The notes under the pieces are model-generated. The model was given only the letters and a program-made list of their open reading frames with translations. It was not told the origin of the DNA and ran no database searches. The translations under genes and the position numbers were made by a program. Positions 15,677 through 24,266 of a stretch of DNA of 64,000 nucleotides are shown here, piece by piece; the stretch's first letter is position 1, and each line of letters opens with the position of its first letter. Source of the stretch: Herbinix luporum (GTDB taxonomy: Bacteria; Bacillota; Clostridia; Lachnospirales; Lachnospiraceae); contig NZ_LN879430.1 of assembly GCF_900070325.1 (NCBI RefSeq), forward strand, positions 1,543,379 to 1,607,378, read 5' to 3'.

Positions 15677-16155
15677 TTCAACTCCTCCTTTAGGATTGAT
15701 TTAAGTTTTTGACGGGCGCGAGTTAGATGACTTCTTACTGTAGATTCCTTTTGCCCAGTCAGCTCAGAAATGTCCTTAATGGAATACCTCTCATAATAAA
15801 ACAAATGGATGACTGTTCGATATTTGGTTGGTAATGTCATAATTTGCTCCAGTAATTCATGTTGCTCTGGTTCCGAAGCTGGGTAAGAGTCAAGAAGGGG
15901 AACTATTCGCTTACGCCAAGGGGATCGCAATCGGCTATTGCAGAGGTTTACGGTTACCCTTATGAGCCATGCCTTTTCATGTTCTTCTGTTTCAAAATCA
16001 GGAGCTCTCTCATAAGCACGTAAGAATGCCTCTTGCACTATGTCCTCGGCATCGGACATGTTTCCTGTAATAGCGAGTGCAGTGCGATATAGTCTATTTT
16101 CATGTTTTGTTACAACCGCCTCAAAGTCCTCCGGCCGATAGGACTTATATGCCAT
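15673..16155 (-). CDS. ECF-type RNA polymerase sigma factor
   Basis: A 160-residue sigma-70 family protein with regions 2 and 4 only. Region 2 includes DAEDIVQEAFLRAYERA (about 34-50) and region 4 includes LPTKYRTVIHLFYYERYSIKDISELTG (about 103-129) and STVRSHLTRARQKL. ATG 16155 was chosen because AAGGAGGTG lies eight bases upstream; the GTG at 16164 lies inside the ribosome site. It is co-translated with the membrane protein that probably restrains it. The signal is unknown. Confidence 0.9.
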   Translation of the reverse strand: MAYKSYRPEDFEAVVTKHENRLYRTALAITGNMSDAEDIVQEAFLRAYERAPDFETEEHEKAWLIRVTVNLCNSRLRSPWRKRIVPLLDSYPASEPEQHELLEQIMTLPTKYRTVIHLFYYERYSIKDISELTGQKESTVRSHLTRARQKLKSILKEELK

Positions 16156-16235
16156 TTGCTTCACCTCCTTAACCTATATACGCTTTAGATGGCAAAAAGG
16201 CTGCAAAGTTTTCTAAAAAAGCTAATACTCAATAT

Positions 16236-16280
16236 AAAACCGAGCAGTCCCTCCATCTATACGGAAACAGTCTGCTCGGC
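16236..16280 (-). terminator. Hairpin/terminator upstream of the sigma operon
   Basis: CCGAGCAG (16240-16247) pairs with CTGCTCGG (16272-16279). On the - strand it is followed by TTTTATATT, so it would stop transcripts coming from the 16.4-18 kb side. A promoter for the sigma operon would have to lie between here and 16155. Confidence 0.55.
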
Positions 16281-16324
16281 AAATTCTGATTTATCGCTCG
16301 CATAAATTATCAGTTTCATGCTAT

Positions 16325-16440
16325 ACATCCAACCCGACAACACAACCTCAAAAATGTCCGAAAAAACATCTAACCTGACCACTCGCCAAGGCTGACATCT
16401 AACCCGACCACTCGCGGGGCTATGACATCCAACCTGACCA
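16325..16440. repeat. Short tandem repeats with unit ACATCYAACCYGACCAC
   Basis: Units start at 16366, 16395 and 16425 (29-30 base period), with a degenerate copy at 16325. Each holds ACATC(C/T)AACC(C/T)GACCAC and then a variable GC-rich tail. They resemble multiple transposase-binding repeats near insertion-sequence ends, but no transposase is adjacent. The rest of 16441-16743 holds the cassette-end motif and no gene. Confidence 0.55.
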
Positions 16441-16581
16441 CTTGACTATAAAATACTGCCTTTATGGACTTGTTTCCGCGAAGCGATATTTTCATGTTTT
16501 TCGCTCAATGGGTTTCACACCCATATGTGCAAAAAGCCTTGATATATAAGGGTTTTTCTCAAACTCAATCTTTTGTCCTTG

Positions 16582-16606
16582 TTATCAATACTACGCACTC
16601 AACGTG
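16582..16606 (-). repeat. Cassette-end motif, copy 3
   Basis: Read on the - strand: CACGTTGAGTGCGTAGTATT, then GATAACAAGG. The core is identical to copy 1 over 15 bases, and the ATTGAT-CAAGG part matches the intron exon junction. It follows the small gene 16744-17076 in that gene's direction, as the other copies follow immunity-like genes. Confidence 0.6.
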
Positions 16607-16743
16607 AAGTTTTTAGGCTATTTCACACTTTCCAAAAATGCAGCAAGAATGCTGTGTTTATGCTGGTTTGATATCCATCCTGTCCTCTCGCTAAATAATT
16701 CTCGATTAGGCTATTTGATTTTACGTCTTTAAAAATTTGTGCT

Positions 16744-17076
16744 TTATATTCCTAAGATTGTAAATACTCCTTCATTTTCGAATACATTTTTTACCCAAGC
16801 AGCAGCTTCAGTAAGGGCTGGTTTTGCTTCAGTATCCAATTGCGATGCATAATCAAGTATAGCTTCCCATTGCGATTGATTAACTTGTGTTTCTCCATAT
16901 GGATCATAGTCAGGAAGAACTGCGGTAAATGCTTTATATAGTTGTAACTCTTCAAGAGTATCATCATGCAATAGTATTGAATCTGATTTCCAGAAGGTTT
17001 TACCGTCCCATTTCCCTTTGTAAAATTCATGATAACATGTTCCCACACGGTCACTTACATAACAAAAATATTTCAT
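16744..17076 (-). CDS. Small hypothetical protein, possible immunity protein
   Basis: A 110-residue acidic soluble protein. The N-terminal half is aromatic and beta-rich (MKYFCYVSDRVGTCYHEFYKG, DGKTFWKSDSILL). The C-terminal half is helical (ALTEAAAWVKNVFENEGVFTI). No known motif was recognised. It lies 41 bases downstream of a serine recombinase and is followed by a cassette-end motif, the position held by immunity-like genes in the 1-4585 array. No toxin gene is beside it, so it would be an orphan. Confidence 0.45.
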   Translation of the reverse strand: MKYFCYVSDRVGTCYHEFYKGKWDGKTFWKSDSILLHDDTLEELQLYKAFTAVLPDYDPYGETQVNQSQWEAILDYASQLDTEAKPALTEAAAWVKNVFENEGVFTILGI

Positions 17077-17117
17077 AAATGCACCTCGCTAGATATAAAA
17101 AACTCCCTTTTCTAAAT

Positions 17118-18041
17118 CTACTTCTTCGAACTGTATTTTTTGCTTTTTCGCTTACTTCCTTTTTCGTCCTCGATAACATTGCTTCGATGCTGTTTTTCAA
17201 TCTGCACCGCTTGGAAAGTTTCCTTTGAAACTATTGCAGGATTGTTATTCTCTGCCTGATAATATGAATCGTGTTTTCCGTTATCCAACAACCGAACGGT
17301 GCCCGTATATTTTTCATTACTGAGCATTACGTCAATTGTTCTCTTAGGCCAAGTTGACTTCCCGGTAGGGGATTTGATCCCCAGCCGTTCCAGATCTTTC
17401 ACAATACCTAAAACGCTTTTACCCTGAAGATAGAGGTTATATATTAAACGAACATTTTTTGCTTCTTCCTCATTAATGACCAGATTACCATCTTCGTCAT
17501 TATAATACCCATAGCATTTTCTATTATAAAGCTTTGAGGTACCTTGCGCAGCACGTTGTTTGATTCCCCACTTAATATTTTCACTGCGTGATTCGTTCTC
17601 TGCCTGCGCTATTGATTCGATTATGGAAATCATGAGATCATTATCCGTATCAGCTGTATCAAGCACTTCCTGTTCAAATATAACGCGGACTCTCAGTGTC
17701 TTTAGTTGATTTAAGGCTTCAAGTGTATCAACTGTATCCCTGCCAAATCTGCTTATGCTCTTAGTAAGTATAATGTCTAGATTATTAGATTGACAATCTT
17801 CAAGCATACGAGCAAACTCTTTACGAGAAGATCCTGTTTTACTTGAAGCAATATCTATATAGATATCAGAAAGTAACCATTGTGGTATAGCAGCTGTTAA
17901 TCTAGTAAGAGCAGATACTTGAGCTGTTAAACTTTTCAATTGTTCAGCACTATTACTGCTAACTCTACAGTATATGCCTACTCTTTTTTCTCGTTTTGGA
18001 GGTAATGGTGGTATGAAATGTATTTTGGGGTTATACGGCAT
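17118..18041 (-). CDS. Short serine recombinase (resolvase plus recombinase domain)
   Basis: A 307-residue protein with a catalytic domain at about 15-160 (VGIYCRVSSNSAEQLKSL with the nucleophilic Ser, then LTKSISRFGRDTVD and AENESRSENIKWG). The recombinase DNA-binding domain is at about 175-285. It ends in a lysine-rich tail (SKRKSKKYSSKK) and lacks the zinc ribbon and coiled coil of the trio enzymes. ATG 18041 is preferred over GTG 18050, which is too close to the GAGG. It is flanked by two unknown small genes in the same direction. Confidence 0.85.
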   Translation of the reverse strand: MPYNPKIHFIPPLPPKREKRVGIYCRVSSNSAEQLKSLTAQVSALTRLTAAIPQWLLSDIYIDIASSKTGSSRKEFARMLEDCQSNNLDIILTKSISRFGRDTVDTLEALNQLKTLRVRVIFEQEVLDTADTDNDLMISIIESIAQAENESRSENIKWGIKQRAAQGTSKLYNRKCYGYYNDEDGNLVINEEEAKNVRLIYNLYLQGKSVLGIVKDLERLGIKSPTGKSTWPKRTIDVMLSNEKYTGTVRLLDNGKHDSYYQAENNNPAIVSKETFQAVQIEKQHRSNVIEDEKGSKRKSKKYSSKK

Positions 18042-18106
18042 AAGACACACTTCCTCAATATCACTTTTTTGCTAAATAAACGATATTTAAAATATTTAAT
18101 TTGTAT

Positions 18107-18757
18107 TTAGATTTTCCAGTACACGTTATTAGGTAGTCTACGTAAATAGCCTTCGCTTTTTTCTATTATTTCTCCTGTTTGAATGTTTCTTACTATTACA
18201 TTTTCATGATATTCGGGATCTTCATACCATTCAGATAGATACAACCTATCCCCATCCCGAAATAATACTGTCTCTGTTTTTCCAATTGCAATTTTCTTTT
18301 TTTCTGGCCAAACAATTTCATAGAAGCCATCATTTCCACTTCTTCCAAGAGTAAGTGGCGTTGTTTCAAGCTTTAAGTTATAGCAGTCTTCAACTTCTGA
18401 TAAAGACAATTCAGTAATAACTTCTAATTTTTGTTTTTCTGGGATATATTTTTTAATTTTAATTAGCTTTTCATGAAAATCAACAACTAAAAAATTAAAT
18501 ATCCCATTATTCCATATAGGTTTTTCAACATATACATTCCCTTGGATTTGAAATGGTGAATGTACTTCCCCATCAGGATAATGGATTAAGTGATAATTCA
18601 TTCCTTTAAAAAATCCATCGTTATTAAATATCTCTTGCGCTTCATATAAGTCACAATATTCAACTGTTCCTTCTCTGCATGAATACCATTCATTTGTTCC
18701 TTCAATTTCTTCTGGATAACTATTTGAAATACCTTTTATATTAGTAATATTTATCAT
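18107..18757 (-). CDS. Hypothetical protein upstream of short recombinase
   Basis: A 216-residue soluble protein with no signal peptide or membrane segment. It is beta-rich with many aromatic residues (EWYSCREGTVEYCDLYEAQEI near 24-44, LYLSEWYEDPEYHENVIVRN near 175-194). I do not recognise a family. It starts at ATG 18757 behind AAAGGGG. A TTGACA lies about 50 bases upstream on the - strand. Its place between a cassette-end/hairpin block and a recombinase suggests cassette cargo. Confidence 0.55.
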   Translation of the reverse strand: MINITNIKGISNSYPEEIEGTNEWYSCREGTVEYCDLYEAQEIFNNDGFFKGMNYHLIHYPDGEVHSPFQIQGNVYVEKPIWNNGIFNFLVVDFHEKLIKIKKYIPEKQKLEVITELSLSEVEDCYNLKLETTPLTLGRSGNDGFYEIVWPEKKKIAIGKTETVLFRDGDRLYLSEWYEDPEYHENVIVRNIQTGEIIEKSEGYLRRLPNNVYWKI

Positions 18758-18829
18758 TTATTTATTCCCCTTTATAAAATAAGCCTATTTAACATTGTGT
18801 CAATAATATGATATTATGATTAGTCTATT

Positions 18830-19052
18830 TATTCACTTTATCACATCTATTCCATCTCCTCAACCCCTACAAAAAATCTAAGCTGTCAACTCAACCCTAT
18901 TATTTTCATGGCAGTTGATATGTTTCCCCAATCAATAAAAATAAAGGTTTCCCAACATTGATATCTCCGGCAAAGTAGCCGAAAGGAAAACTCAATGTCT
19001 GGAAACCTACTATTTATCAATATTTCGATTAGTACCTATTTTCCCACCCTTG
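18830..19052 (-). repeat. Conserved hairpin block, copy B (intron 3' exon side)
   Basis: On the - strand, after the CAAGGG exon edge, the block reads GGTTTCCAGACATT, a loop with CGGC/GCCG, TCAATGTTGGGAAACC, GGGGAAACATATCAAC, GGGTTGAGTTGAC, TTAGAT and GTAGGGGTTGAGG. This is the same series as 4402-4583. The two copies preserve the outer stem although its sequence is not identical. Confidence 0.5.
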
Positions 19053-20953
19053 ATAGAGTAGAACAGTGGGGTTACCACCGTCCCCTCATCAAACCGTACG
19101 TGCGGTTTTCCCGCATACGGCTTTCCGATATTCTTCTTCCTTCAGCTTTCAGCCACACATACTTGCTAGTCCTGCCTGTTTAGTCAATTCTCTGACCTTT
19201 GCTGCATTTCCTAGCCTATAATTGCGTTGTTTCTTCCGATTGTACCACCGAGTAAACTTGAAATTGATATACTTATCTATCTTCCATAACCATGGTCTGG
19301 TAAATCTTCTGGTATAATAGTTTCTCATGCCAATGATTTTAGGATTGAGTAGCTTCACCATCTCTTCCATACTTAACAGTAGCTTGCTTGGACTGGCAAA
19401 CACCTCTTTTATGTTAGCCCTCATTTTCTTCATAGCCTTCTTAGACGGTATCTGTTGTAGCGTCCAATACCACTGCCAGTTTTTATTTCTAAAACGCTGA
19501 AATCTATTATTGAAGCCAAGAAAATCAAAACTGTCCTTTCCGAAATACATATCAACTAGCCTTGTCTTCTCACTATGTAGTGTTAGTTCCAGCTTTCCCA
19601 TTATCCACTTCACAGCGCGAAAGGCTTCTTCTGCATGAGATAACCTCTTGCACAATATCACAAAATCATCTGCATAACGCACTAATTCACCCAGATGTCC
19701 AAAGGCTTTATTCCAATACACATCAAAATAATTCAGATATATATTGGACAATAGTGGAGAAATAACTCCTCCCTGTGGTGCTCCCAGTGTGCTCTCACTA
19801 TACCTACCGTTTTCCAATACCCCCGCTTTTAACCAGCCTTTTATCAGCTTTAACACTCTACGGTCAGTTATTCTTTGTTTGACTAGCAAAAGTAGCTTAT
19901 CATGATTGATGCTACCAAAATAATCTTTTATGTCAGCATCTATTACCCATAGTGCACCACCTTTGTCAGAAACTTCAAATATCCTGTCCATTGCTTGTTT
20001 GGCACTTCTTTTCGGTCTAAATCCATACGAACAGGGTTGAAAATCTGCTTCAAACACAGGCTCTATCACTATCTTTGCTGCCATCTGTACTATTCTGTCC
20101 TTAATCGTAGGTATCCCCAATGCTCTTTTTCTACCATCCGGTTTTGGAATATAACTTCGTCTGACAGGCTTACACCGGTACTTCCCAGTCCTCAATTCTT
20201 CCGCTATTTCGCCCAGCAGTTTTTCTTCGCCGTACGTTTTCACATCATCAATGCTGACTTTATCAATACCGCCTGTTCCACCATTCTGTTTTACCCGTTT
20301 CCATGCTTCTTCTAAGATATCGTTACGGTATATCTTGTCATACAACGCATAGAACCTTCTCTTTCGGTCAGCTTTGGCTGTAAGGTATAGTCTGTTTTGG
20401 AAGTCTCGTACTTTTTCATGGGTGTTTATAGCTTTTTCGGCAATCACCGGTACCTACCTCCTTTACAGACTTGAATAAAGTTGTGCCCCTTCCCTATGCA
20501 CAGTTTTGTTGTCTGTACAATCCTTGGTACTATGAGCACTTCTGACTGCCTCTTTGCAGAAAGCAACTTCGCTTTTGCTTATATGCTTCCTATTTACAGT
20601 TTCCTGTGCAAAGTAGGCTCTCTCCAGTTCCGACAAATACTTTCCTGACGTGTCGTTACCTCTACACCGCAGGGTTCTTAGGTATTGCATTTAGGGTTCT
20701 TCATACCGTCTGCTGTCTTCGCTGTTGATGTCGCAGCTCGACTCCCTGTTGTTTCCTTTCGGAAATGTAAATAACGGTGCGGCAGTATTCACTTTATGTT
20801 ACAACCCGCCAGTTTGCCTGCTCCTTTCGGAACATTCCGTAACGCTTCAACGCATAGATTACTCCATACGCTGGTTACTGACTAAGTGGCTGCCCTACCT
20901 TTACCACTGCAGGACTTTCACCTGCTAGCATTTGCCAGCTTAGCTGGACGCAC
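19053..20953 (-). mobile_element. Group II intron, 1901 nt
   Basis: The - strand begins GTGCGTCCAGC (20953 downward) and ends CTCTAT (19053), matching the group II GUGYG start and AY end. A domain V hairpin is visible at about 19092-19125 (GCCGTATGCGG, GAAA-type loop, CCGCACGTACGG), followed by a domain VI stem with a bulged A. It encodes its own reverse transcriptase. The boundaries are supported independently by the uninterrupted site at 4356-4370, where ATTGATGT is joined to CAAGGGT. The inverted orientation relative to that site follows the target. Confidence 0.9.
19149..20447 (-). CDS. ltrA: Group II intron reverse transcriptase/maturase
   Basis: A 432-residue protein. The reverse-transcriptase domain spans about 65-315, with GIDKVSI, RRSYIPKPDGRKRALGIPT, SYGFRPKRSAKQA, APQGGVISPLLSNI and the catalytic RYADDFVIL. 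The maturase X domain follows at about 330-400 (GMRNYYTRRF). There is no HNH endonuclease domain, so mobility would use nicked or replicating DNA rather than intron-made second-strand cuts. The gene lies in domain IV of the intron and appears intact. It promotes splicing and retrohoming. Confidence 0.95.
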   Translation of the reverse strand: MIAEKAINTHEKVRDFQNRLYLTAKADRKRRFYALYDKIYRNDILEEAWKRVKQNGGTGGIDKVSIDDVKTYGEEKLLGEIAEELRTGKYRCKPVRRSYIPKPDGRKRALGIPTIKDRIVQMAAKIVIEPVFEADFQPCSYGFRPKRSAKQAMDRIFEVSDKGGALWVIDADIKDYFGSINHDKLLLLVKQRITDRRVLKLIKGWLKAGVLENGRYSESTLGAPQGGVISPLLSNIYLNYFDVYWNKAFGHLGELVRYADDFVILCKRLSHAEEAFRAVKWIMGKLELTLHSEKTRLVDMYFGKDSFDFLGFNNRFQRFRNKNWQWYWTLQQIPSKKAMKKMRANIKEVFASPSKLLLSMEEMVKLLNPKIIGMRNYYTRRFTRPWLWKIDKYINFKFTRWYNRKKQRNYRLGNAAKVRELTKQAGLASMCG

Positions 20954-20982
20954 ACATCAATACTACACACTCCACATGGCTC
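20954..20982 (-). repeat. Cassette-end motif, copy 4 (intron 5' exon)
   Basis: Read on the - strand: GCCATGTGGAGTGTGTAG, then TATTGATGT, ending at the intron. It matches 4339-4363 closely. Between here and 21144 there is no gene. Two copies of a GGAACATATC-type motif occur at 21022-21038 and 21062-21078 on the + strand. Confidence 0.65.
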
Positions 20983-21144
20983 GAGTTGATGGCATTGATG
21001 TCATATTACTTTGCCCGTCTGTGGAAACATATCAGCAGCATTTTTGGAACTATCGGTAGACGGGAACATATCCAGCGGTTTTTGACCATTTTAAGAAATT
21101 TCGGTATGAGAGAACCTATCAATGGAATTCTCAACACCAGCCTT

Positions 21145-21933
21145 TTAGAGATTAAGGGAAGACTCTATAGACTTCTTCATATTATTAACGAGTTCAGTCA
21201 CCTCAGAATCCATTCCTTTCCACTTATCAATATACCCTCCTAGATAAGCCTTTCTTGCTTTGTCAAGTAAAATGGCATGCTCATAAGGTAATTGAGGTAT
21301 TGCCCATTCAGCTGCCAGATCTTTTGATCTGATTTCACCAGTAGATGCTGTCACCCACATTCTGGCTAAAGTTAAAATCACATTGCGTTCGTCACCTTTA
21401 ATGCTAGTTATCAACCCGGGCAACGATTCTTTAATTGCTTTTCGAATATCTGTCATTGGCACAGGCTCAATTACTTCTGTTGCCTTTGGTCCCAAAAGGT
21501 TAATACTATTTTTTCTTAGTTGTGCTAAAAGTATTGCTAAATCCGGATCATAAGTCGACTCAGGAATTTCTCCCTTTTCAAACTGCTCTCTTAGCCACTC
21601 GCCATACATAAATTCATATTTGGGGGGGAAATGCCAAGGGACAATATCCTTTTGATTTATGACCGTAACTTCAAGAGGCCTCATATCTTTTATGTTTCCT
21701 ATTTTCCCAGATATAAGCATTAACCTATTTGTAAGATTCCTTCGAGTTTTTTCAGATAAACTTTGATTTGTTATTACCAAAATATCTACATCGCTATTCA
21801 TACGTAAACCACCCATTACTGCCGAACCATACAAATACACCCCAATTAACATATTATCAAGTAGTTCCGCTATAGTTTTTAATGCTTGAATTGCTTCTTT
21901 CGGAATTTTTTTGTTATTTAAATCTATACTCAA
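21145..21933 (-). CDS. ant(9): Aminoglycoside (spectinomycin) 9-adenylyltransferase, ANT(9) type
   Basis: A 262-residue protein that closely follows AAD(9)/AadA-type enzymes, which transfer AMP from ATP to spectinomycin. The nucleotidyltransferase motif is GVYLYGSAVMGGLRMNSDVD (about 31-50), followed by RPLEVTVINQ and GDERNVILTLARMWVT. The start is TTG 21933, eight bases behind AAAGGAG. Length matches the family (about 260). It is the last gene of the resistance cluster and follows apt and ant(6). All key acidic residues are present, so it is probably functional. Confidence 0.85.
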   Translation of the reverse strand: MSIDLNNKKIPKEAIQALKTIAELLDNMLIGVYLYGSAVMGGLRMNSDVDILVITNQSLSEKTRRNLTNRLMLISGKIGNIKDMRPLEVTVINQKDIVPWHFPPKYEFMYGEWLREQFEKGEIPESTYDPDLAILLAQLRKNSINLLGPKATEVIEPVPMTDIRKAIKESLPGLITSIKGDERNVILTLARMWVTASTGEIRSKDLAAEWAIPQLPYEHAILLDKARKAYLGGYIDKWKGMDSEVTELVNNMKKSIESSLNL

Positions 21934-22064
21934 CTTCGATCTCCTTTCGTCTGAAAACTGTTTTTTAACGCCTCTTAAAATTTATAAAAAAAGAGTAAAC
22001 ATCTTTCGTTGTATTGTAAATTAACGCCATCCAAAATTTTGATTCAAGATTTTCTTTCGGTTTA

Positions 22065-22592
22065 TTATATGTTTGAGCCAATATAAGCTACAAAACTGCT
22101 GTCTATCCATTTTTGAGTAACCTCATTTATATCAATCCCAATAGTAGCCAACCCAATAATGCTGCAATCCAATTTCTCTAACAAAGCTATTAAAGCCTTC
22201 ATTTGAGAACCTGTCTCTATCCAATCATCTACAATCAAAACTCTTTTGTTCCTCACAATAGAACTCTTAGATATTTCAAAGCTTTTATCTTGACCTGAAT
22301 AGTCGGTAAAATGTGTCGAAATAATCTCTTCTTTTGCGTATGGCAGCTTATCACCTTTTCTTACTCCAATAAACCCCACTCCAAGTTCTTTGGCTATGGC
22401 AGTGCCTAGTATCCATCCAATTGCTTCTGGGGCAGCCACATAATCTACTTTATTTTGAAAATCCAATGATAGTACTTTTACAATTTTATCAAAAACGGTT
22501 TTATGTGTAAAAATAGTTAGTAAATCATATTTTCCAATTGAGTTACGAGGTAATATACCTCTAATTTCATTTATAACATCAGTACTTTCCAT
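22065..22592 (-). CDS. apt: Adenine phosphoribosyltransferase-like protein
   Basis: A 175-residue PRTase-fold protein. The PRPP-binding motif is VLIVDDWIETGSQM (about 118-131). The central YVAAPEAIGWILGTAIAKEL fits purine PRTases. In Gram-positive resistance islands an apt-like gene commonly lies between aadE/ant(6) and a spectinomycin-resistance gene, the order found here. Its direct role in resistance is not established. It starts at ATG 22592 behind AAGGGG. Confidence 0.8.
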   Translation of the reverse strand: MESTDVINEIRGILPRNSIGKYDLLTIFTHKTVFDKIVKVLSLDFQNKVDYVAAPEAIGWILGTAIAKELGVGFIGVRKGDKLPYAKEEIISTHFTDYSGQDKSFEISKSSIVRNKRVLIVDDWIETGSQMKALIALLEKLDCSIIGLATIGIDINEVTQKWIDSSFVAYIGSNI

Positions 22593-22635
22593 ACATTTAC
22601 ACCCCTTGCTTATGGTTAATAATCTTTGCTAATCT

Positions 22636-23499
22636 TTAAAAATAGTCATTTTCAACATATTTTTTATACATGTCCTCGGTATATCTTGTTATGTTCTTAC
22701 CATACTCTGGATAATCAAACCCCAGTAGTTCTGCTACCTCTTTGGACACTTCCCTGAACAATTGGTGGCATATAAATAATGACTTCCAAATATTTTCATA
22801 GGAATCCATGCGATATGTAGATAATAATCTATTCCATAGATCTTCATCAATGTATTTGTTAATATACTTATAATTTTTCCCAACACTTAATGAAAATTCT
22901 GTCTTTATCCCAACCTTCCACGACATCATCCTAAGTAGTTCAAACCGTAGAATCTGGTTCAGATGATCGATTGCAAACAGTATCTCTTTGCGGCACAATC
23001 CTTTAATAACATAAGGTGTTACATTCCAAAATTCATTGCAGCAATCATCATACTCCCTTGCGCTTGGCTTTCTTACATGATAATCTATATCAGTCGGAAC
23101 TATGTCCCTTTTAATTCTACAATCTTTATCAATTAGAACCTTTATTAATTTATCGCCCTTTAGGTAATTATCTAACTCTTCCAAGGGCAATAAGGTAAGA
23201 TCAATTTTATTGTAATCATCAAATAGCATAAGATAGGAAAATCCCTTTTCTTCAGGTGGGAATAATTCCATATCCTCCGGCTTTTGCATCATTATTATAT
23301 TCCCAAATTGATTAAGCCAGTCATCATTAGATATAAACGGTTCTATATCACTTACAAAATATGTAATATCATAATCCTGAAATTCATCTTTAGGTATATT
23401 AATATTTGCGCGTGACCCCTCAAGGGTCACAATTCGAATACGTTCATCCTGTTCTGCTAAAGAAAGTACTAAATCCATCATTTCTTTTTCTGATCTCAT
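22636..23499 (-). CDS. ant(6): Aminoglycoside (streptomycin) 6-adenylyltransferase
   Basis: A 287-residue ANT(6)/AadE-type protein. The nucleotidyltransferase signature is TLEGSRANINIPKDEFQDYD (about 24-43), with the second acidic strand in YNKIDLTLLP. The later FWNVTPYVIKGLCRKEILFA and GKNYKYINKYI are typical of the family. Length is close to the usual 285-300. It starts at ATG 23499 behind AGGAG. It inactivates streptomycin by adenylylation. It is 43 bases upstream of apt, in one operon. Confidence 0.9.
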   Translation of the reverse strand: MRSEKEMMDLVLSLAEQDERIRIVTLEGSRANINIPKDEFQDYDITYFVSDIEPFISNDDWLNQFGNIIMMQKPEDMELFPPEEKGFSYLMLFDDYNKIDLTLLPLEELDNYLKGDKLIKVLIDKDCRIKRDIVPTDIDYHVRKPSAREYDDCCNEFWNVTPYVIKGLCRKEILFAIDHLNQILRFELLRMMSWKVGIKTEFSLSVGKNYKYINKYIDEDLWNRLLSTYRMDSYENIWKSLFICHQLFREVSKEVAELLGFDYPEYGKNITRYTEDMYKKYVENDYF

Positions 23500-23531
23500 T
23501 TACATACTCCTCGTTTATTTTTTCTATATTA

Positions 23532-24266
23532 TTACATCTTCTTTTTTGCCGATACAATCAGCATCATTGGGCGTCGCATTTCATCCGCCATCCCCGGAAT
23601 ATCCATCATGTTCTCTGGCGGCTGTGGCTCCACAATCTGATTTATTATAAAACTATTTGAAAGCAGTGTATTTAGATATGTGGTCAGTGTTCTATGATAT
23701 TTTGTAACCTTTTCTTCCAAAAACATAGCTGTCCGTTTGCCCTCATAATAATAATTGTCCACCGGGAAATGCAGTATTTCTCCTTTTTCGTTATAATACC
23801 AGTCTTGTGTTCCATGAGCAGTAAAAACAGGATGTTCAACTGTAAAAACTAAATTGCCACCAGCCTTCAGCATCCTATATATCTTTTTTATTAAATTCTC
23901 ATAGTCTGCTACATAATGAAACGCAAGCGAACTTAGTATTACATCAAAGCTCTCCTCTGGGAAATCCACATCTTCTATGGCACAGCATTCATATTCAATC
24001 TGTGGAAAATGGGTTTTTCCTTTTGCTACTTCGAGCATTTTATGAGAAATATCAACACCTACTACAGAGGAAGCACCGTTTTCCATCGCATATATACAGT
24101 GCCATCCATAGCCGCATCCTAAATCAAGCACACGCTTACCCTTAAAATCAGGTAGCATCTTTTTCAAAGTCTCCCATTCTCCCGCACCAGCCAGTCCTTT
24201 CTGCGAGCGACTCATTTGACTGTATTTTTGAAAAAATATATTATCATCATATTTGTTTTCTTTCAT
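23532..24266 (-). CDS. Class I SAM-dependent methyltransferase
   Basis: A 244-residue protein. SAM-binding motif I is VLDLGCGYGWHCIYA (about 45-59), motif II is VVGVDIS, and the strand LSSLAFHYVADYENL follows. It is a small-molecule type methyltransferase (Methyltransf_11-like). It lies between a nucleotidyltransferase and ant(6), overlapping the former by 20 bases. The same neighbours occur in Gram-positive resistance clusters as I recall, but the substrate is unknown. Confidence 0.8.
   Translation of the reverse strand: MKENKYDDNIFFQKYSQMSRSQKGLAGAGEWETLKKMLPDFKGKRVLDLGCGYGWHCIYAMENGASSVVGVDISHKMLEVAKGKTHFPQIEYECCAIEDVDFPEESFDVILSSLAFHYVADYENLIKKIYRMLKAGGNLVFTVEHPVFTAHGTQDWYYNEKGEILHFPVDNYYYEGKRTAMFLEEKVTKYHRTLTTYLNTLLSNSFIINQIVEPQPPENMMDIPGMADEMRRPMMLIVSAKKKM

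Noticed and set aside
16325-16440. Possible CRISPR array
   Set aside because: Only three regular units of 29-30 bases, with no unique spacers between repeats and no cas gene.
20463-20690. Small - strand frame in the 5' part of the intron
   Set aside because: It lies in the structured RNA domains I-IV and has no ribosome site.
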